64,000 nucleotides of DNA, from NCBI RefSeq assembly GCF_018614915.1, contig NZ_JAGGNU010000066.1, forward strand, positions 62,001 through 126,000, in the 5' to 3' direction. A program made the position numbers and the translations under genes. Shown piece by piece: positions 7,525 through 14,681 of this stretch; the stretch's first letter is position 1, and each line of letters begins with the position of its first letter. The notes beneath the pieces are model-generated. The model was not told where the DNA came from, did no database searches, and worked only from the letters and a program-made list of their open reading frames with translations. The DNA comes from Variovorax paradoxus. GTDB lineage: Bacteria > Pseudomonadota > Gammaproteobacteria > Burkholderiales > Burkholderiaceae_C.

Positions 7525-8009
7525 GCCTGAACGACTTACTCGCCCGCCGTCTCATGGCCCGCGTCACTCGGCGCCCGCCCGACTTCATCATCGGGGGCAC
7601 CGAGGATCCTTACCTGCTCCGGTGGTGGGTGATTCCCCGCAACCCCGTCTTCAACGTCTATCTGCACTGCTTCCTGCGCAGCGACGACGACCGCGCGCTT
7701 CACACACACCCCTGGCTCTTCAATCTCAGCTGGCTGCTGCTCAACCGCTATCGCGAATGGCTCAGCGATGACACATCCGTCGTCCGATCAGCCGGTGACG
7801 TGAAGTTCCGCTGGGGCCCGGCCCCGCACCGCGTCGAGCTCTTTCGCGCGGTGACGCGGAGGGGTGAGCCGATCCCTTGCTGGACTCTCTTCATCACGGG
7901 CCCACGGGTGCGCCAGTGGGGCTTCCTTTGCCCGAAAGGCTTCATCCACTGGAAGCGCTTCACCGCGGCCGATGACGCCGGCGCAGTCGGCAAGGGATGT
8001 GACGCGTGA
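7521..8009 (+). CDS. cupin-like phage protein
   Basis: A 162-residue protein from a TTG start in a TTGA overlap. The pattern LLRWWVIPRN, then LHTHPWLFNL, a GPAPHRVEL segment and a C-terminal WGFLCPKGFIHWKRF matches a small cupin-type beta-barrel protein widely seen in phages. His in HTHPW and HRVEL would be the metal or substrate-binding residues. Function in phages is not known to me; suggestions such as host-metabolite modification would be guesses. It belongs to the early operon. Confidence 0.65.
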   Translation: MSLNDLLARRLMARVTRRPPDFIIGGTEDPYLLRWWVIPRNPVFNVYLHCFLRSDDDRALHTHPWLFNLSWLLLNRYREWLSDDTSVVRSAGDVKFRWGPAPHRVELFRAVTRRGEPIPCWTLFITGPRVRQWGFLCPKGFIHWKRFTAADDAGAVGKGCDA

Positions 8010-8158
8010 TGCTGACCCTCAAGCCCGCAGGTCGCGGCAACTGGAACGCCCTCTACATGGCGATCGAGGGTGCTCACCTCGCGCCTTTGGTCGTGCGCAT
8101 CGGCGACATCTGGACGCTCAGTGGCATCCGGTACCGGATCGTGAGTGTGATGCCATGA
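8009..8158 (+). CDS. 49-residue hypothetical protein
   Basis: ATG at 8009 overlaps the cupin-like gene stop (TGATG); a GTG one codon upstream is an alternative. The sequence, with GNWNALYMAIEGAHLAPL and a C-terminal GIRYRIVSVMP, looks like a small beta-sheet protein. No family recognised. Both ends overlap neighbouring genes, which is the main evidence for translation. Confidence 0.6.
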   Translation: MLTLKPAGRGNWNALYMAIEGAHLAPLVVRIGDIWTLSGIRYRIVSVMP

Positions 8159-8610
8159 CGACCCGCAGCATCCTCGTCGCCAGCCCGCGCGAAGCCCACC
8201 GGGCTGTGTCGGAACTCTTCCAGCAAGAGATCAAGCCGCACACCTCGAAGGGCGCGGCCGGCCGGCTGATCTGGCAAACGGTCAACGACTACCACCGCCA
8301 CCAGCTGCGCAAGCTGTTCCACGGCCCTGTGCTGCGCGACATCGCCTTCCAGATCTGGGTACCGGATCCGTACACCGGCTGCCGCGTGCGCTACGTGCCG
8401 CTGGTGTGGAAGCGCCACTTCGCCGAGCTCTTCATCGAGCCCGACTTCGAGGAATACACGACGCGCGATGGCGAGATCAAGGTGCGCGAGAAGCGCCGCA
8501 GCACCGAATCGCTGAGCGACGACGACTTCGCCGAGTTCCTGCTGCAGGTGTTGGCCTATGCGGTCATCGAGTGGTCGGTGGTGTTCACCGAGCACGACCA
8601 CGAGCAATGA
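8155..8610 (+). CDS. NinB-like recombination protein
   Basis: A 151-residue protein resembling the NinB/Orf family of lambdoid phages, which assists recombination at single-strand gaps. The visible pattern is an N-terminal beta strand region, NDYHRHQLRKLFHGPVLRDI, a central WKRHFAELFIEPDFEEYT, the basic VREKRRSTESLSDDDFAEFL and a C-terminal VLAYAVIEWSVVFTEHD. The STESLSDDDFAEFL block corresponds to the conserved tail of NinB. ATG overlaps the previous gene. Position between a RuvC-like and a YbcO-like nuclease gene is typical of a lambdoid ninR-type region. Confidence 0.65.
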   Translation: MTTRSILVASPREAHRAVSELFQQEIKPHTSKGAAGRLIWQTVNDYHRHQLRKLFHGPVLRDIAFQIWVPDPYTGCRVRYVPLVWKRHFAELFIEPDFEEYTTRDGEIKVREKRRSTESLSDDDFAEFLLQVLAYAVIEWSVVFTEHDHEQ

Positions 8611-8627
8611 ATCTACTGGAGAAAACC

Positions 8628-8843
8628 ATGCCTGAAGAAACCTGGGCGTTCGCGTCCTTTGACCATCCCAATAACATCAGGGTCGGCCTCGGCCGCGTGC
8701 TGTGGGCGAAAGAAGCCACCGACACCAGCGGCATCCACCACCCGGAGGGCTGGGTGCTGCCCGGCGGGGTCCGCACGCGCGACGGCGAGACCGCGCACGC
8801 GGTGGCCAGCGCGATCGATGCCTTCACCGGGAAGGCGCCGTGA
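8628..8843 (+). CDS. 71-residue hypothetical protein
   Basis: Starts at ATG 8628, chosen because GGAG lies 7 bases upstream; an in-frame ATG at 8607 overlaps the previous stop and would add 7 residues. The product (MPEETWAFASFDHPNNIRVG, then HHPEGWVLPGG) looks like a compact beta protein. No family recognised. The stop overlaps the GTG of the next gene. Confidence 0.6.
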   Translation: MPEETWAFASFDHPNNIRVGLGRVLWAKEATDTSGIHHPEGWVLPGGVRTRDGETAHAVASAIDAFTGKAP

Positions 8844-9382
8844 CCCTGCGGCGCACTGGCTTCGGCCGCTTCATGCTCGTCAGGAAGCCGCCGACGGTGA
8901 TGACGATGGCGCAGCGCGCTGGGCTCGGCCTACGGGTGTCGCAGCCGCGCGCCGCAGTGATGGCGCATTGCGCCGCGATGTCTGCGCCGGTGCCGAAGGA
9001 GCCCCGGGCGGAGAACCGCCATCTGCTCGACATGGCGCACGGCAAGCCCTGCCTGATCAGGAGCCCGATCTGCTGCGGAGATCCTGAAACGACCGTCGCC
9101 TGCCATGGCGCCGGCGTGCGCAACGGGAAGGGCCTCGGCTACAAGGTCGGCGACCACTACACCGCGTGGGGCTGCCACCGCTGCAACCACTACACGGATG
9201 CCTACGCCCTGGCCACGGCGGAGGAGAAGGAGGCTGCGTTCATGCTGGGCCACCTCCGCCAGGTCGAGGTCTGGCGCGCGATCGTCACTGACCTCAGCCA
9301 GCCCGCAAAGGACCGTATCGCCGCGCAGTGGGCGCTCGACCACCTGAACGCCTCGCCCGTGGGCCTGGAGTCGCCGCTGTGA
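8840..9382 (+). CDS. YbcO-like DUF1364 nuclease
   Basis: A 180-residue protein from a GTG start (GTGA overlap). The N-terminal ~70 residues are basic and variable. Residues about 72-115 hold the DUF1364/YbcO pattern: GKPCLIRSPICCGDPETTV, a His, then GCHRCNHYTD, giving a C-x-C-H-C-C zinc/HNH-like site. YbcO proteins of lambdoid prophages are predicted endonucleases in the nin region. The C-terminal helix (EEKEAAFMLGHLRQVEVW) is also found in longer members. Nuclease activity here is inferred from family. Confidence 0.75.
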   Translation: MTLRRTGFGRFMLVRKPPTVMTMAQRAGLGLRVSQPRAAVMAHCAAMSAPVPKEPRAENRHLLDMAHGKPCLIRSPICCGDPETTVACHGAGVRNGKGLGYKVGDHYTAWGCHRCNHYTDAYALATAEEKEAAFMLGHLRQVEVWRAIVTDLSQPAKDRIAAQWALDHLNASPVGLESPL

Positions 9383-9579
9383 CGCCGATCCCAATTGCCG
9401 AATTGGCCGATGCGGTCATGCGCGAGCTGCGGGACGATCTTCTGGCCGCGATCGATGCCCGTCCGCGCATTCCCGCCCAACGCGCGCACGCGGCCGCGCT
9501 CGTCTTCAACATCCGCACCGGAGACCTGCATCTGCTCCCGGTGCTCGCATTCGACTTCTACCGAAAGGACTCAGCATGA
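9379..9579 (+). CDS. 66-residue hypothetical protein
   Basis: GTG start overlapping the DUF1364 stop. Two halves: an N-terminal amphipathic helix (IAELADAVMRELRDDLLAA) and a C-terminal strand region ending LLPVLAFDFYRKDSA. No motif recognised. Overlaps the following ATG (ATGA). Confidence 0.55.
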   Translation: MTPIPIAELADAVMRELRDDLLAAIDARPRIPAQRAHAAALVFNIRTGDLHLLPVLAFDFYRKDSA

Positions 9580-9791
9580 CCGCAAGCACAAAGGTTCAGT
9601 GGCGCGTACAGGTTCGCAAGAGCAGGACGCACAAGTGGATGAACAAGGGGCTGTTTGAGACGCGGAAGGCTGCGCGCGATCAAGCTGTCTATATGCGCGG
9701 AGGCCGGATGCGCGATGGGTGCATCGTCCCGAATACGGGCTACGGCTTCGGCAACACCCGGGTTGTCCGCTACGAGAAGGCGGCCAAGTGA
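9576..9791 (+). CDS. 71-residue basic hypothetical protein
   Basis: ATG in an ATGA overlap with the previous gene. Basic, beta-rich: VQWRVQVRKSRTHKWMNKG followed by RKAARDQAVYMRGG and a GYGFGNTRVVRYEK tail. The RTHKWMNKGLFETRKAARDQA pattern suggests a small nucleic-acid-binding or inhibitor fold, but no family is recognised. Confidence 0.6.
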   Translation: MTASTKVQWRVQVRKSRTHKWMNKGLFETRKAARDQAVYMRGGRMRDGCIVPNTGYGFGNTRVVRYEKAAK

Positions 9792-10159
9792 ACTTCTGCG
9801 ACGCCTGCGAAACCTGCTCCGCCTGCCTGAATCGCGGCGGGTGCATCCCCACAGAGCCAGACCAACCGAAGGAAAACACCATGCCCGAAAGGACCTCCGA
9901 CGAGAAGCTGATCGCCCAGGCGCAAGGGATCGCTCGACGCCTGACGTACAACGACGATGTTCCGCAAGCCGAGGCCAAGCACATGCTGCACGAGCTTTCT
10001 CATCGGCTCGGCGCCAAATGCGTGAAGGTCCACCGGCGGCGGAAGGGATTCCAGCTGGTTACGGCTTTCGGCCAGAGCCGCTACATGACATGGCGTGAGG
10101 CGATCCTGTATCGCCTGTTCCGCGTGGTCCCCGACATCCGGCCGACGGAGCAAGCATGA
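9788..10159 (+). CDS. hypothetical protein with Cys-rich N-terminus or internal start
   Basis: Two starts are credible. GTG 9788 overlaps the previous stop, in the style of this operon, and gives 123 residues beginning with FCDACETCSACLNRGGC, a four-plus-cysteine cluster that could bind zinc. ATG 9881 has a good GAAGGA RBS and gives 92 residues lacking the cysteines. Both may be used. The shared body (EKLIAQAQGIARRLTYND, HMLHELSHRLGAKCVKVHRR) is a helical region then a basic beta segment. No family recognised. Confidence 0.55.
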   Translation: MNFCDACETCSACLNRGGCIPTEPDQPKENTMPERTSDEKLIAQAQGIARRLTYNDDVPQAEAKHMLHELSHRLGAKCVKVHRRRKGFQLVTAFGQSRYMTWREAILYRLFRVVPDIRPTEQA

Positions 10160-10365
10160 CTCTCGACGAAATCCGCAAGGCCAAGGCCGCATTGGAAGAC
10201 GACCTGAGGATCATGATCGGCTCGCGCGTGAGCGCATTCAACAACGCTACGGGCTGCGCGATCACGGGCCTGCGCATGGACCTGTTCAATGCTCGGACGC
10301 TGGGCGACCCTGTCCCAATCACTGCGGTCACGGGCGTTTCGGTTGCCGTGGACACAGGGCTCTGA
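10156..10365 (+). CDS. 69-residue hypothetical protein
   Basis: ATG overlaps the previous stop (ATGA). An N-terminal helix (LDEIRKAKAALEDDLRIM) followed by a beta-rich C-terminus (GLRMDLFNARTLGDPVPI). No domain recognised. A helix-plus-beta-sheet layout of this size is common among phage accessory proteins. Confidence 0.6.
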   Translation: MTLDEIRKAKAALEDDLRIMIGSRVSAFNNATGCAITGLRMDLFNARTLGDPVPITAVTGVSVAVDTGL

Positions 10366-10367
10366 CC

Positions 10368-10616
10368 ATGCGACCGACGCAACACCCTTCGAACAACCGC
10401 GTGCTGGGCGCGCCGGCCGGCTGGGATCAGAGCGAACTGCCGTGCGGTGCGCTCGCAATCACGGACACCGTCGTCGACGGCATGCCGCATGTCGTCTCCT
10501 TCTGGCGGCCTACCGCGGAAGAGCTCGCGACGCTGAATGCCGGCGGCACGGTGGCCCTGTGGATTGTCGGGCGGACGATGCCGCCGGCAGCCTTGTGTGT
10601 GGAGGCGACCAAGTGA
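10368..10616 (+). CDS. hypothetical protein, paralogue of the gene at 21859
   Basis: An 82-residue protein beginning MRPTQHPSNNRVLGAPAGWD and continuing to VVSFWRPTAEELATLNAGGT. The product of 21859-22140 has the same plan: HPSNN near the N-terminus, GWD, then a W-x-PT-x-[DE]EL segment followed by a Gly-rich turn and a hydrophobic strand. So the phage has two copies of this family, one early and one among connector genes. Function unknown. Confidence 0.65.
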   Translation: MRPTQHPSNNRVLGAPAGWDQSELPCGALAITDTVVDGMPHVVSFWRPTAEELATLNAGGTVALWIVGRTMPPAALCVEATK

Positions 10617-10783
10617 CCACCATCACGCTCTGGCTCCTGATCTCTGTGGCCGGCTCGAATCGGCCGGCGACGGTCATCGAGCGCTTTCACACCGCACAGC
10701 AGTGCGAGCAGGCGCGCGCCAACTTGGATGCCGTGAACTACCTCAAGACGGGCGCATGCGTTCGCGTGGAGGCTGCACGATGA
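10613..10783 (+). CDS. 56-residue protein with hydrophobic N-terminus
   Basis: GTG start in a GTGA overlap. The N-terminus TTITLWLLISVAGS is hydrophobic and could be a short membrane anchor or signal, followed by a soluble segment with two cysteines (QQCEQARANLDAVNYLKTGACV). Possibly exported or membrane-attached; no family recognised. Confidence 0.5.
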   Translation: MTTITLWLLISVAGSNRPATVIERFHTAQQCEQARANLDAVNYLKTGACVRVEAAR

Positions 10784-11013
10784 GTGCCGCCACTCTGCCC
10801 GAGCCGCTCCCGGCAAGCGCGACGCACCCCCTCGACTACCTGGACGGCTGGAACCAGTGCCATGCAGCGTTCACTGCGGCCCTGAACGCCCGCCACCCAG
10901 TCGCCAAGACCTGCCCACGCTGCGATGGAAGCCTGATGCCTGAAGAGTCGGACCGCGGCCGGATGCAGCTTGTCTGCCGTCAGTGCCATCACAAACAGAC
11001 GATCGGAAGCTGA
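10780..11013 (+). CDS. zinc-ribbon hypothetical protein
   Basis: A 77-residue protein (ATGA overlap). The C-terminal half holds CPRCDGSLMPEE and LVCRQCHHKQT, two Cys-x2-Cys pairs typical of a zinc ribbon. The N-terminal half (THPLDYLDGWNQCHAAFTAA) is a helix. It directly precedes the Q-like antiterminator. A DNA/RNA or protein-binding role is likely but not identified. Confidence 0.6.
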   Translation: MSAATLPEPLPASATHPLDYLDGWNQCHAAFTAALNARHPVAKTCPRCDGSLMPEESDRGRMQLVCRQCHHKQTIGS

Positions 11014-11844
11014 ATGCTCATGAACGACGAGAAGCGCGGGATCGAGGAGGCGTACACCTCGGCCATGACGAGCTCGAACCTGCGGGTCGAGGCCGATCGC
11101 CCCAGCGATGCGGACGTGATCATCGCCGCGGGCTGGAACCAGAGCCGCATTGGTGGCGCGCTGCTTCGCCTTCACACCGAGTGGGACGCCAGCGAGAAGC
11201 CGCGGATGGCCAGCTTCGAGCACTTCCTGCCCAGCCTGAAGACCGGCACCCCGAAAGAGCGGAAGGTCCGCGCCCACGCCATGGCCCATCAGCACAACCT
11301 GCACGAGATGGGCATCCTGCTGGGTAAGCTGAAGGCTCTGCCGGATGTTCGCCGCGAAGCCACCATGCAGGCGATGAAGTGGGGTATGGGTCAGTCCATG
11401 GACCCCATCACGCGTTCGGAGCGATCCGAGGTGCGTGCGCACGATGCTCAGATGTTGAAGCGATTGCGCGAGGCGGTGGCCAATGCCGGACCGGAATGCT
11501 TGGACGATCGGAATGCCGAGCTCGTGTCCGCGACTGAGGAAGTCAACGCGCGCCGCCGCGCGGAGGAAGCGGAAGACCGCGAGCATTGCAGCGAAAAGGC
11601 CATTGCAGTCATCCGCTGGTGGCTCTCGCAGAGTTGTCCGGTATGCCAAGGCACCAAGTTCCAAGTCGTGGAGGGCACGCACCGCCACAACGGAAAGGCA
11701 TGCGGGAAGTGCCACGGCACGGGATGCAGCGAGATCCCGCACGACCAAGAAGGGCGCCGGCTGGCCGGCTGGTTCGACCAGTGCGTAGAGCGCGCGCGGG
11801 CATCGATCGGTCGGCGCTTGCGGCCTGGGAGAATGGAGGCATGA
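11014..11844 (+). CDS. phage late antitermination protein, Q-like
   Basis: A 276-residue protein, the last large early gene. The C-terminal part has a treble of cysteine motifs, CPVCQGTKFQVVEG then CGKCHGTG, the DnaJ-type zinc-binding pattern of Q antiterminators of the phage 82/lambdoid family. The N-terminal ~200 residues are helical and charged. A consensus sigma70 promoter starts 180 bases after the gene and is followed by a terminator before the late genes, which is where Q acts: it loads on RNA polymerase paused just after the late promoter and lets it pass terminators. Assignment rests on the zinc motif plus position. Confidence 0.75.
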   Translation: MLMNDEKRGIEEAYTSAMTSSNLRVEADRPSDADVIIAAGWNQSRIGGALLRLHTEWDASEKPRMASFEHFLPSLKTGTPKERKVRAHAMAHQHNLHEMGILLGKLKALPDVRREATMQAMKWGMGQSMDPITRSERSEVRAHDAQMLKRLREAVANAGPECLDDRNAELVSATEEVNARRRAEEAEDREHCSEKAIAVIRWWLSQSCPVCQGTKFQVVEGTHRHNGKACGKCHGTGCSEIPHDQEGRRLAGWFDQCVERARASIGRRLRPGRMEA

Positions 11845-12047
11845 AGATGATCAACACCATGGGCGTGGGGATGCACCCACTCAACTACGCATCCAGGCTG
11901 GTCAAGATGGCGAACGACGTCATGTTCTCGATTGCCGTGAACGATCCGGGGAGCGCGGAGTCGCGGCTTGCAGAGGTTGAGAGAATTGCCGCAGATCTTC
12001 GGCGCTCGATTCAGGACGCTGTTGACAAATCGGAGCCGTCGTTATAA
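11841..12047 (+). CDS. 68-residue hypothetical protein containing the late promoter in its 3' end
   Basis: ATG overlaps the stop of the Q-like gene (ATGA). The product is helical (NYASRLVKMANDVMFSIAVN, then ESRLAEVERIAADLRRSI). No family recognised. The last eight codons and the TAA stop contain the -35 and -10 hexamers of the presumed late promoter, so the gene end and promoter are constrained together. Confidence 0.6.
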   Translation: MKMINTMGVGMHPLNYASRLVKMANDVMFSIAVNDPGSAESRLAEVERIAADLRRSIQDAVDKSEPSL

Positions 12048-12048
12048 T
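12022..12048 (+). promoter_or_regulatory. sigma70 late promoter (pR'-like)
   Basis: Perfect consensus hexamers TTGACA (12022-12027) and TATAAT (12043-12048) with a 15-bp spacer, shorter than the optimal 17. The TAA of the overlapping gene is part of the -10. It lies just after the Q-like gene and about 115 bp before a strong intrinsic terminator, the same arrangement as lambda pR' and its leader terminator. The transcription start would be near 12055. A Q-binding site around the spacer is expected but not recognisable by eye. Confidence 0.75.
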
Positions 12049-12162
12049 CGCGCCCGAGATCGCGCAGGCCGCTCGTCCTGCTGCCCTCGAATCTCTGCCG
12101 AACACCTGCCGACCGCCCGTAGCGCCGGCCGCCACTCTCTACGGGAAAGGTGTCTCCGCAGC

Positions 12163-12187
12163 AAGCCGCCCACCGAGGCGGCTTTTT
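12163..12187 (+). terminator. leader terminator (tR'-like)
   Basis: Inverted repeat AAGCCGCC / GGCGGCTT with a 6-base loop, followed by a T run. It is about 110 bases after the presumed late promoter, so without antitermination only a short leader RNA would be made. Late genes and the tRNA lie downstream. Confidence 0.85.
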
Positions 12188-12193
12188 CGTTTC

Positions 12194-12270
12194 CGCAGGG
12201 TAGGGAAGTTGGTCATCCCGCTGGGCTCATAACCCGGAGATCGCGCGTTCGAATCGCGCCCTTGCAACCA
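12194..12270 (+). tRNA. tRNA-Met(CAT), initiator (fMet) type
   Basis: A 77-base cloverleaf with encoded CCA. Acceptor CGCAGGG pairs with CCTTGCA except at position 1, where C faces A: the C1-A72 mismatch that marks bacterial initiator tRNA. D-stem GGGA/TCCC, anticodon loop CTCATAA (anticodon CAT) on a stem with three consecutive G-C pairs (GGG/CCC), another initiator hallmark, and T-arm GCGCG-TTCGAAT-CGCGC. It starts 7 bases after the leader terminator's T run, so it would be transcribed only when the late promoter is antiterminated, unless it has its own promoter. Confidence 0.93.
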
Positions 12271-12415
12271 CTTTCGGCGACAGCCGGCCGGGTGATGTCA
12301 AAGCGCCAAGGCGCCGGTCCGGATCCGGGCCACAAGACCAAGCCCCGGCCGCCGCCCCGCACGCCCCGTCTGCTTAGGGGCCAGGGGATTCCGAATTCAT
12401 CGCCCAGGAGCCGCC

Positions 12416-12454
12416 ATGACCGCTCGCGCCTCCGGAAAGCCCTCCAGCCTGTGA
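12416..12454 (+). CDS. 12-residue leader ORF
   Basis: ATG 12416 is preceded by AGGAG 5 bases upstream and encodes MTARASGKPSSL before a TGA that overlaps the GTG start of the next gene. The strong RBS belongs to this short frame, so the downstream gene may be translated by coupling. Alternatively a one-base error separates a longer N-terminus from the next gene. Confidence 0.35.
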   Translation: MTARASGKPSSL

Positions 12455-12723
12455 CCGGGGCCGATGTGGCGCCCATCGCATTCAGCCGCGTCCTGCAATG
12501 CGGCCATGCTGTCACCTATTCCCGGGCCGGCATCTGCGGCGCCCGCGTGCTGTTCAAGGCGATGCAGGGCTTCCGCCTGGACGAGCTCGAGCACTGGCAC
12601 CGCTGCGAGCGCGTGAGCGAAGACAACCCGAACGGACAAGTCGACCCCGACGAGGCGATGGCACTGCGCCGCGCCGGCCTGGGGGTGAAGCCGAAACCAT
12701 CCCCGAGCTCGCCCGGAACGTGA
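12451..12723 (+). CDS. 90-residue hypothetical protein
   Basis: GTG start at 12451 overlapping the leader ORF. The product has FSRVLQCGHAVTYSRAGICG near the N-terminus and HWHRCERVSEDNPNG in the middle; three cysteines and two histidines could form a metal site. The C-terminus is a disordered Pro/Ser tail. First protein gene of the late operon, before the terminase small subunit. In this position phages often carry HNH or small accessory proteins, but no HNH motif is visible. Confidence 0.55.
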   Translation: MTGADVAPIAFSRVLQCGHAVTYSRAGICGARVLFKAMQGFRLDELEHWHRCERVSEDNPNGQVDPDEAMALRRAGLGVKPKPSPSSPGT

Positions 12724-12861
12724 ACGGGTTGCCACACGGGTAAATGTGGCAGTTTCTTCCGGCGAATGCGGCCCCGCGATCACGAGTCCCGCGAACGGCG
12801 CCCCGCCAATGCCCAGCGCCGCAGGGCGTAGTCCGATGGGCGGCACCCTCGAAAGGCCTCC

Positions 12862-13413
12862 ATGGGACGTCCCTCCAAACTCTCCGACGCGCAGTGGGAA
12901 GCACTCAAGGCGAGGCTGGCCAAAGGCGAGAAGGCTGCCGACCTGGCGCGCGAGTTCAAGGTTTCGAAAGCCGCCATTTCTGTTCGGGTTTCGAAACGAA
13001 TCGAAACGGTGAAATCGGTAGCGAGCCAGATGGTGGCCACCGAGGAAGCCCTCCGGGCGTTGCCGATTGCTGAACAGCTGCTGGCCGTGTCGCTGGCCGA
13101 CGATCTGCGGTCGATCAGCACTCACTTGGCCGGCGCCGGAAAGTTTGGGGCGGCGACTGCGCACCGCCTCGCCGGGATCGTCCACGACCAGGTCCTGAAG
13201 GTTGACGACGCGCAGCCGGAGAAGTCGATGCCGGCGCTGACCAGGATCTCGGCGCTCACGAAGATGGCGAACGAGGCGAGTGTCATCGGCCTCAACCTAC
13301 TGAACGCGAACAAGGACCTCGCGAAGCTGGCCCACGACGACGCGCCGATCGCGCCGGTGAAGATCGTCATCGACGTCGAAGATGCCAGCCTCCCTGAACC
13401 CGAGGCTCAATAA
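12862..13413 (+). CDS. terminase small subunit
   Basis: A 183-residue protein beginning GRPSKLSDAQWEALKARL with a helix-turn-helix (KAADLAREFKVSKAAISVRV), then a helical oligomerisation region and an acidic C-terminus. This is the usual plan of terminase small subunits, which recognise the packaging site and regulate the large subunit. It is directly followed by, and overlaps by 32 bases, the large subunit. The 138-bp gap upstream (12724-12861) has no gene and could hold the packaging site. Confidence 0.8.
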   Translation: MGRPSKLSDAQWEALKARLAKGEKAADLAREFKVSKAAISVRVSKRIETVKSVASQMVATEEALRALPIAEQLLAVSLADDLRSISTHLAGAGKFGAATAHRLAGIVHDQVLKVDDAQPEKSMPALTRISALTKMANEASVIGLNLLNANKDLAKLAHDDAPIAPVKIVIDVEDASLPEPEAQ

Positions 13414-14671
13414 ACCGCAGGCGCGCTTCCTCGCGCTGCCGCACAAGTACCGTGCGCTGGTCTCTGGCTTCGGGGTGGGGAAGACCTGGGGCGGAAGCGC
13501 CGGCCTCTGCCAACACGCATGGGAGCAGCCGAAGGTCAATGCCGGGTATTTCGCGCCGACGTACGCGCAGATCCGGGACATCTTCTATCCGACGATCGAG
13601 GAGGTGGCGCACGACTGGGGACTGCGCACCAGCGTGCACGAGTCGAATAAGGAGGTGGATCTCTTCGACGGCAAGCGGTACCGGACAACGATCCTCTGCC
13701 GGTCGATGGAGAAGCCGGGCGAGATCGTGGGCTTCAAGATCGGACACGCGCTGATCGACGAGCTGGACGTGATGAAGGCGGCCAAGGCCGAGTTGGCCTG
13801 GCGCAAGATCATCGCGCGCATGCGCTACAAGGTCGATGGCCTGAAGAATGGCGTGGACGTGACGACGACGCCCGAGGGCTTCAAGTTCGTCTACAAGCAG
13901 TTCGTGAAGGCGGTGCGCGATAACCCGGCGACGGCCAACTTGTACGGGTTGATCCAGGCGAGCACGTACGAGAACGCGAAGAACCTTCCAGCCGACTACA
14001 TCTCGTCGCTGCTGGCCAGCTACCCGCCGCAGCTGATCGCCGCCTACATCCGCGGGCTGTTCACGAACCTCACCAGCGGCAGCATCTATCCGAACTTCGA
14101 CCGGAAGCTGAACCACACCGGCGAGCGGATCCGCGACAACGAGCCGCTGCACGTCGGCATGGACTTCAACGTGCTGAACATGACAGCGGCGGTCAGCGTG
14201 ATCCGCGACGATCTGCCGCTGACCCTGGAAGAGCTCACGAAGGTGCGCGACACGCCGGCGATGGCGAAGCTCCTGAAGGAGCGCTACAAGGACAAGGGCC
14301 ACCAGGTCACGATCTACCCGGACGCGAGCGGCGGCAACACGAGCAGCAAGAACGCCAGCGAGTCGGACCTCAGCATCCTCAAGCAGGCGGGCTTCACGAT
14401 CAGCGTGAATCCGGCGAACCCGGCCGTGAAGGACCGGATCAACGCGGTCGACGCCATGACCCTGAACGCCGAGGGCGCGCGCCGCTGGAAGGTGAACACC
14501 GACGCCTGCCCGATCCTGACGGAAGCGCAGGAGCAGCAGGCCTGGGGCCCGAACGGCGAGCCGGACAAGAGCACCGGCCACGACCACCCGAATGATGCGA
14601 TCGGCTACTTCCTGGTGAAGCGATATCCGATCGTCAAGCGCATCGCGCAAGTCACCCACCTGCGCATGTAA
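13382..14671 (+). CDS. terminase large subunit
   Basis: A 429-residue packaging ATPase/nuclease. Walker A SGFGVGKT at residues 28-35 and Walker B ALIDELD near 122-128 with the following coupling TTTPEG are in the ATPase half. The nuclease half has GMDFNVLNM near 260 (first acidic residue of the RNase H-like site), IYPDASGG, and the C-terminal HDHPNDAIGYF. Length fits the phage terminase-6/PBSX-like class. It cuts concatemeric DNA and pumps it into the prohead through the portal encoded next. Confidence 0.93.
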   Translation: MPASLNPRLNKPQARFLALPHKYRALVSGFGVGKTWGGSAGLCQHAWEQPKVNAGYFAPTYAQIRDIFYPTIEEVAHDWGLRTSVHESNKEVDLFDGKRYRTTILCRSMEKPGEIVGFKIGHALIDELDVMKAAKAELAWRKIIARMRYKVDGLKNGVDVTTTPEGFKFVYKQFVKAVRDNPATANLYGLIQASTYENAKNLPADYISSLLASYPPQLIAAYIRGLFTNLTSGSIYPNFDRKLNHTGERIRDNEPLHVGMDFNVLNMTAAVSVIRDDLPLTLEELTKVRDTPAMAKLLKERYKDKGHQVTIYPDASGGNTSSKNASESDLSILKQAGFTISVNPANPAVKDRINAVDAMTLNAEGARRWKVNTDACPILTEAQEQQAWGPNGEPDKSTGHDHPNDAIGYFLVKRYPIVKRIAQVTHLRM

Positions 14672-14681
14672 GGAATCACGC

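Noticed and set aside
12194..12270. Elongator tRNA-Met or tRNA-Ile(CAT) for the CAT-anticodon tRNA.
   Set aside because: The unpaired C1-A72 and the three stacked G-C pairs in the anticodon stem fit only the initiator type.
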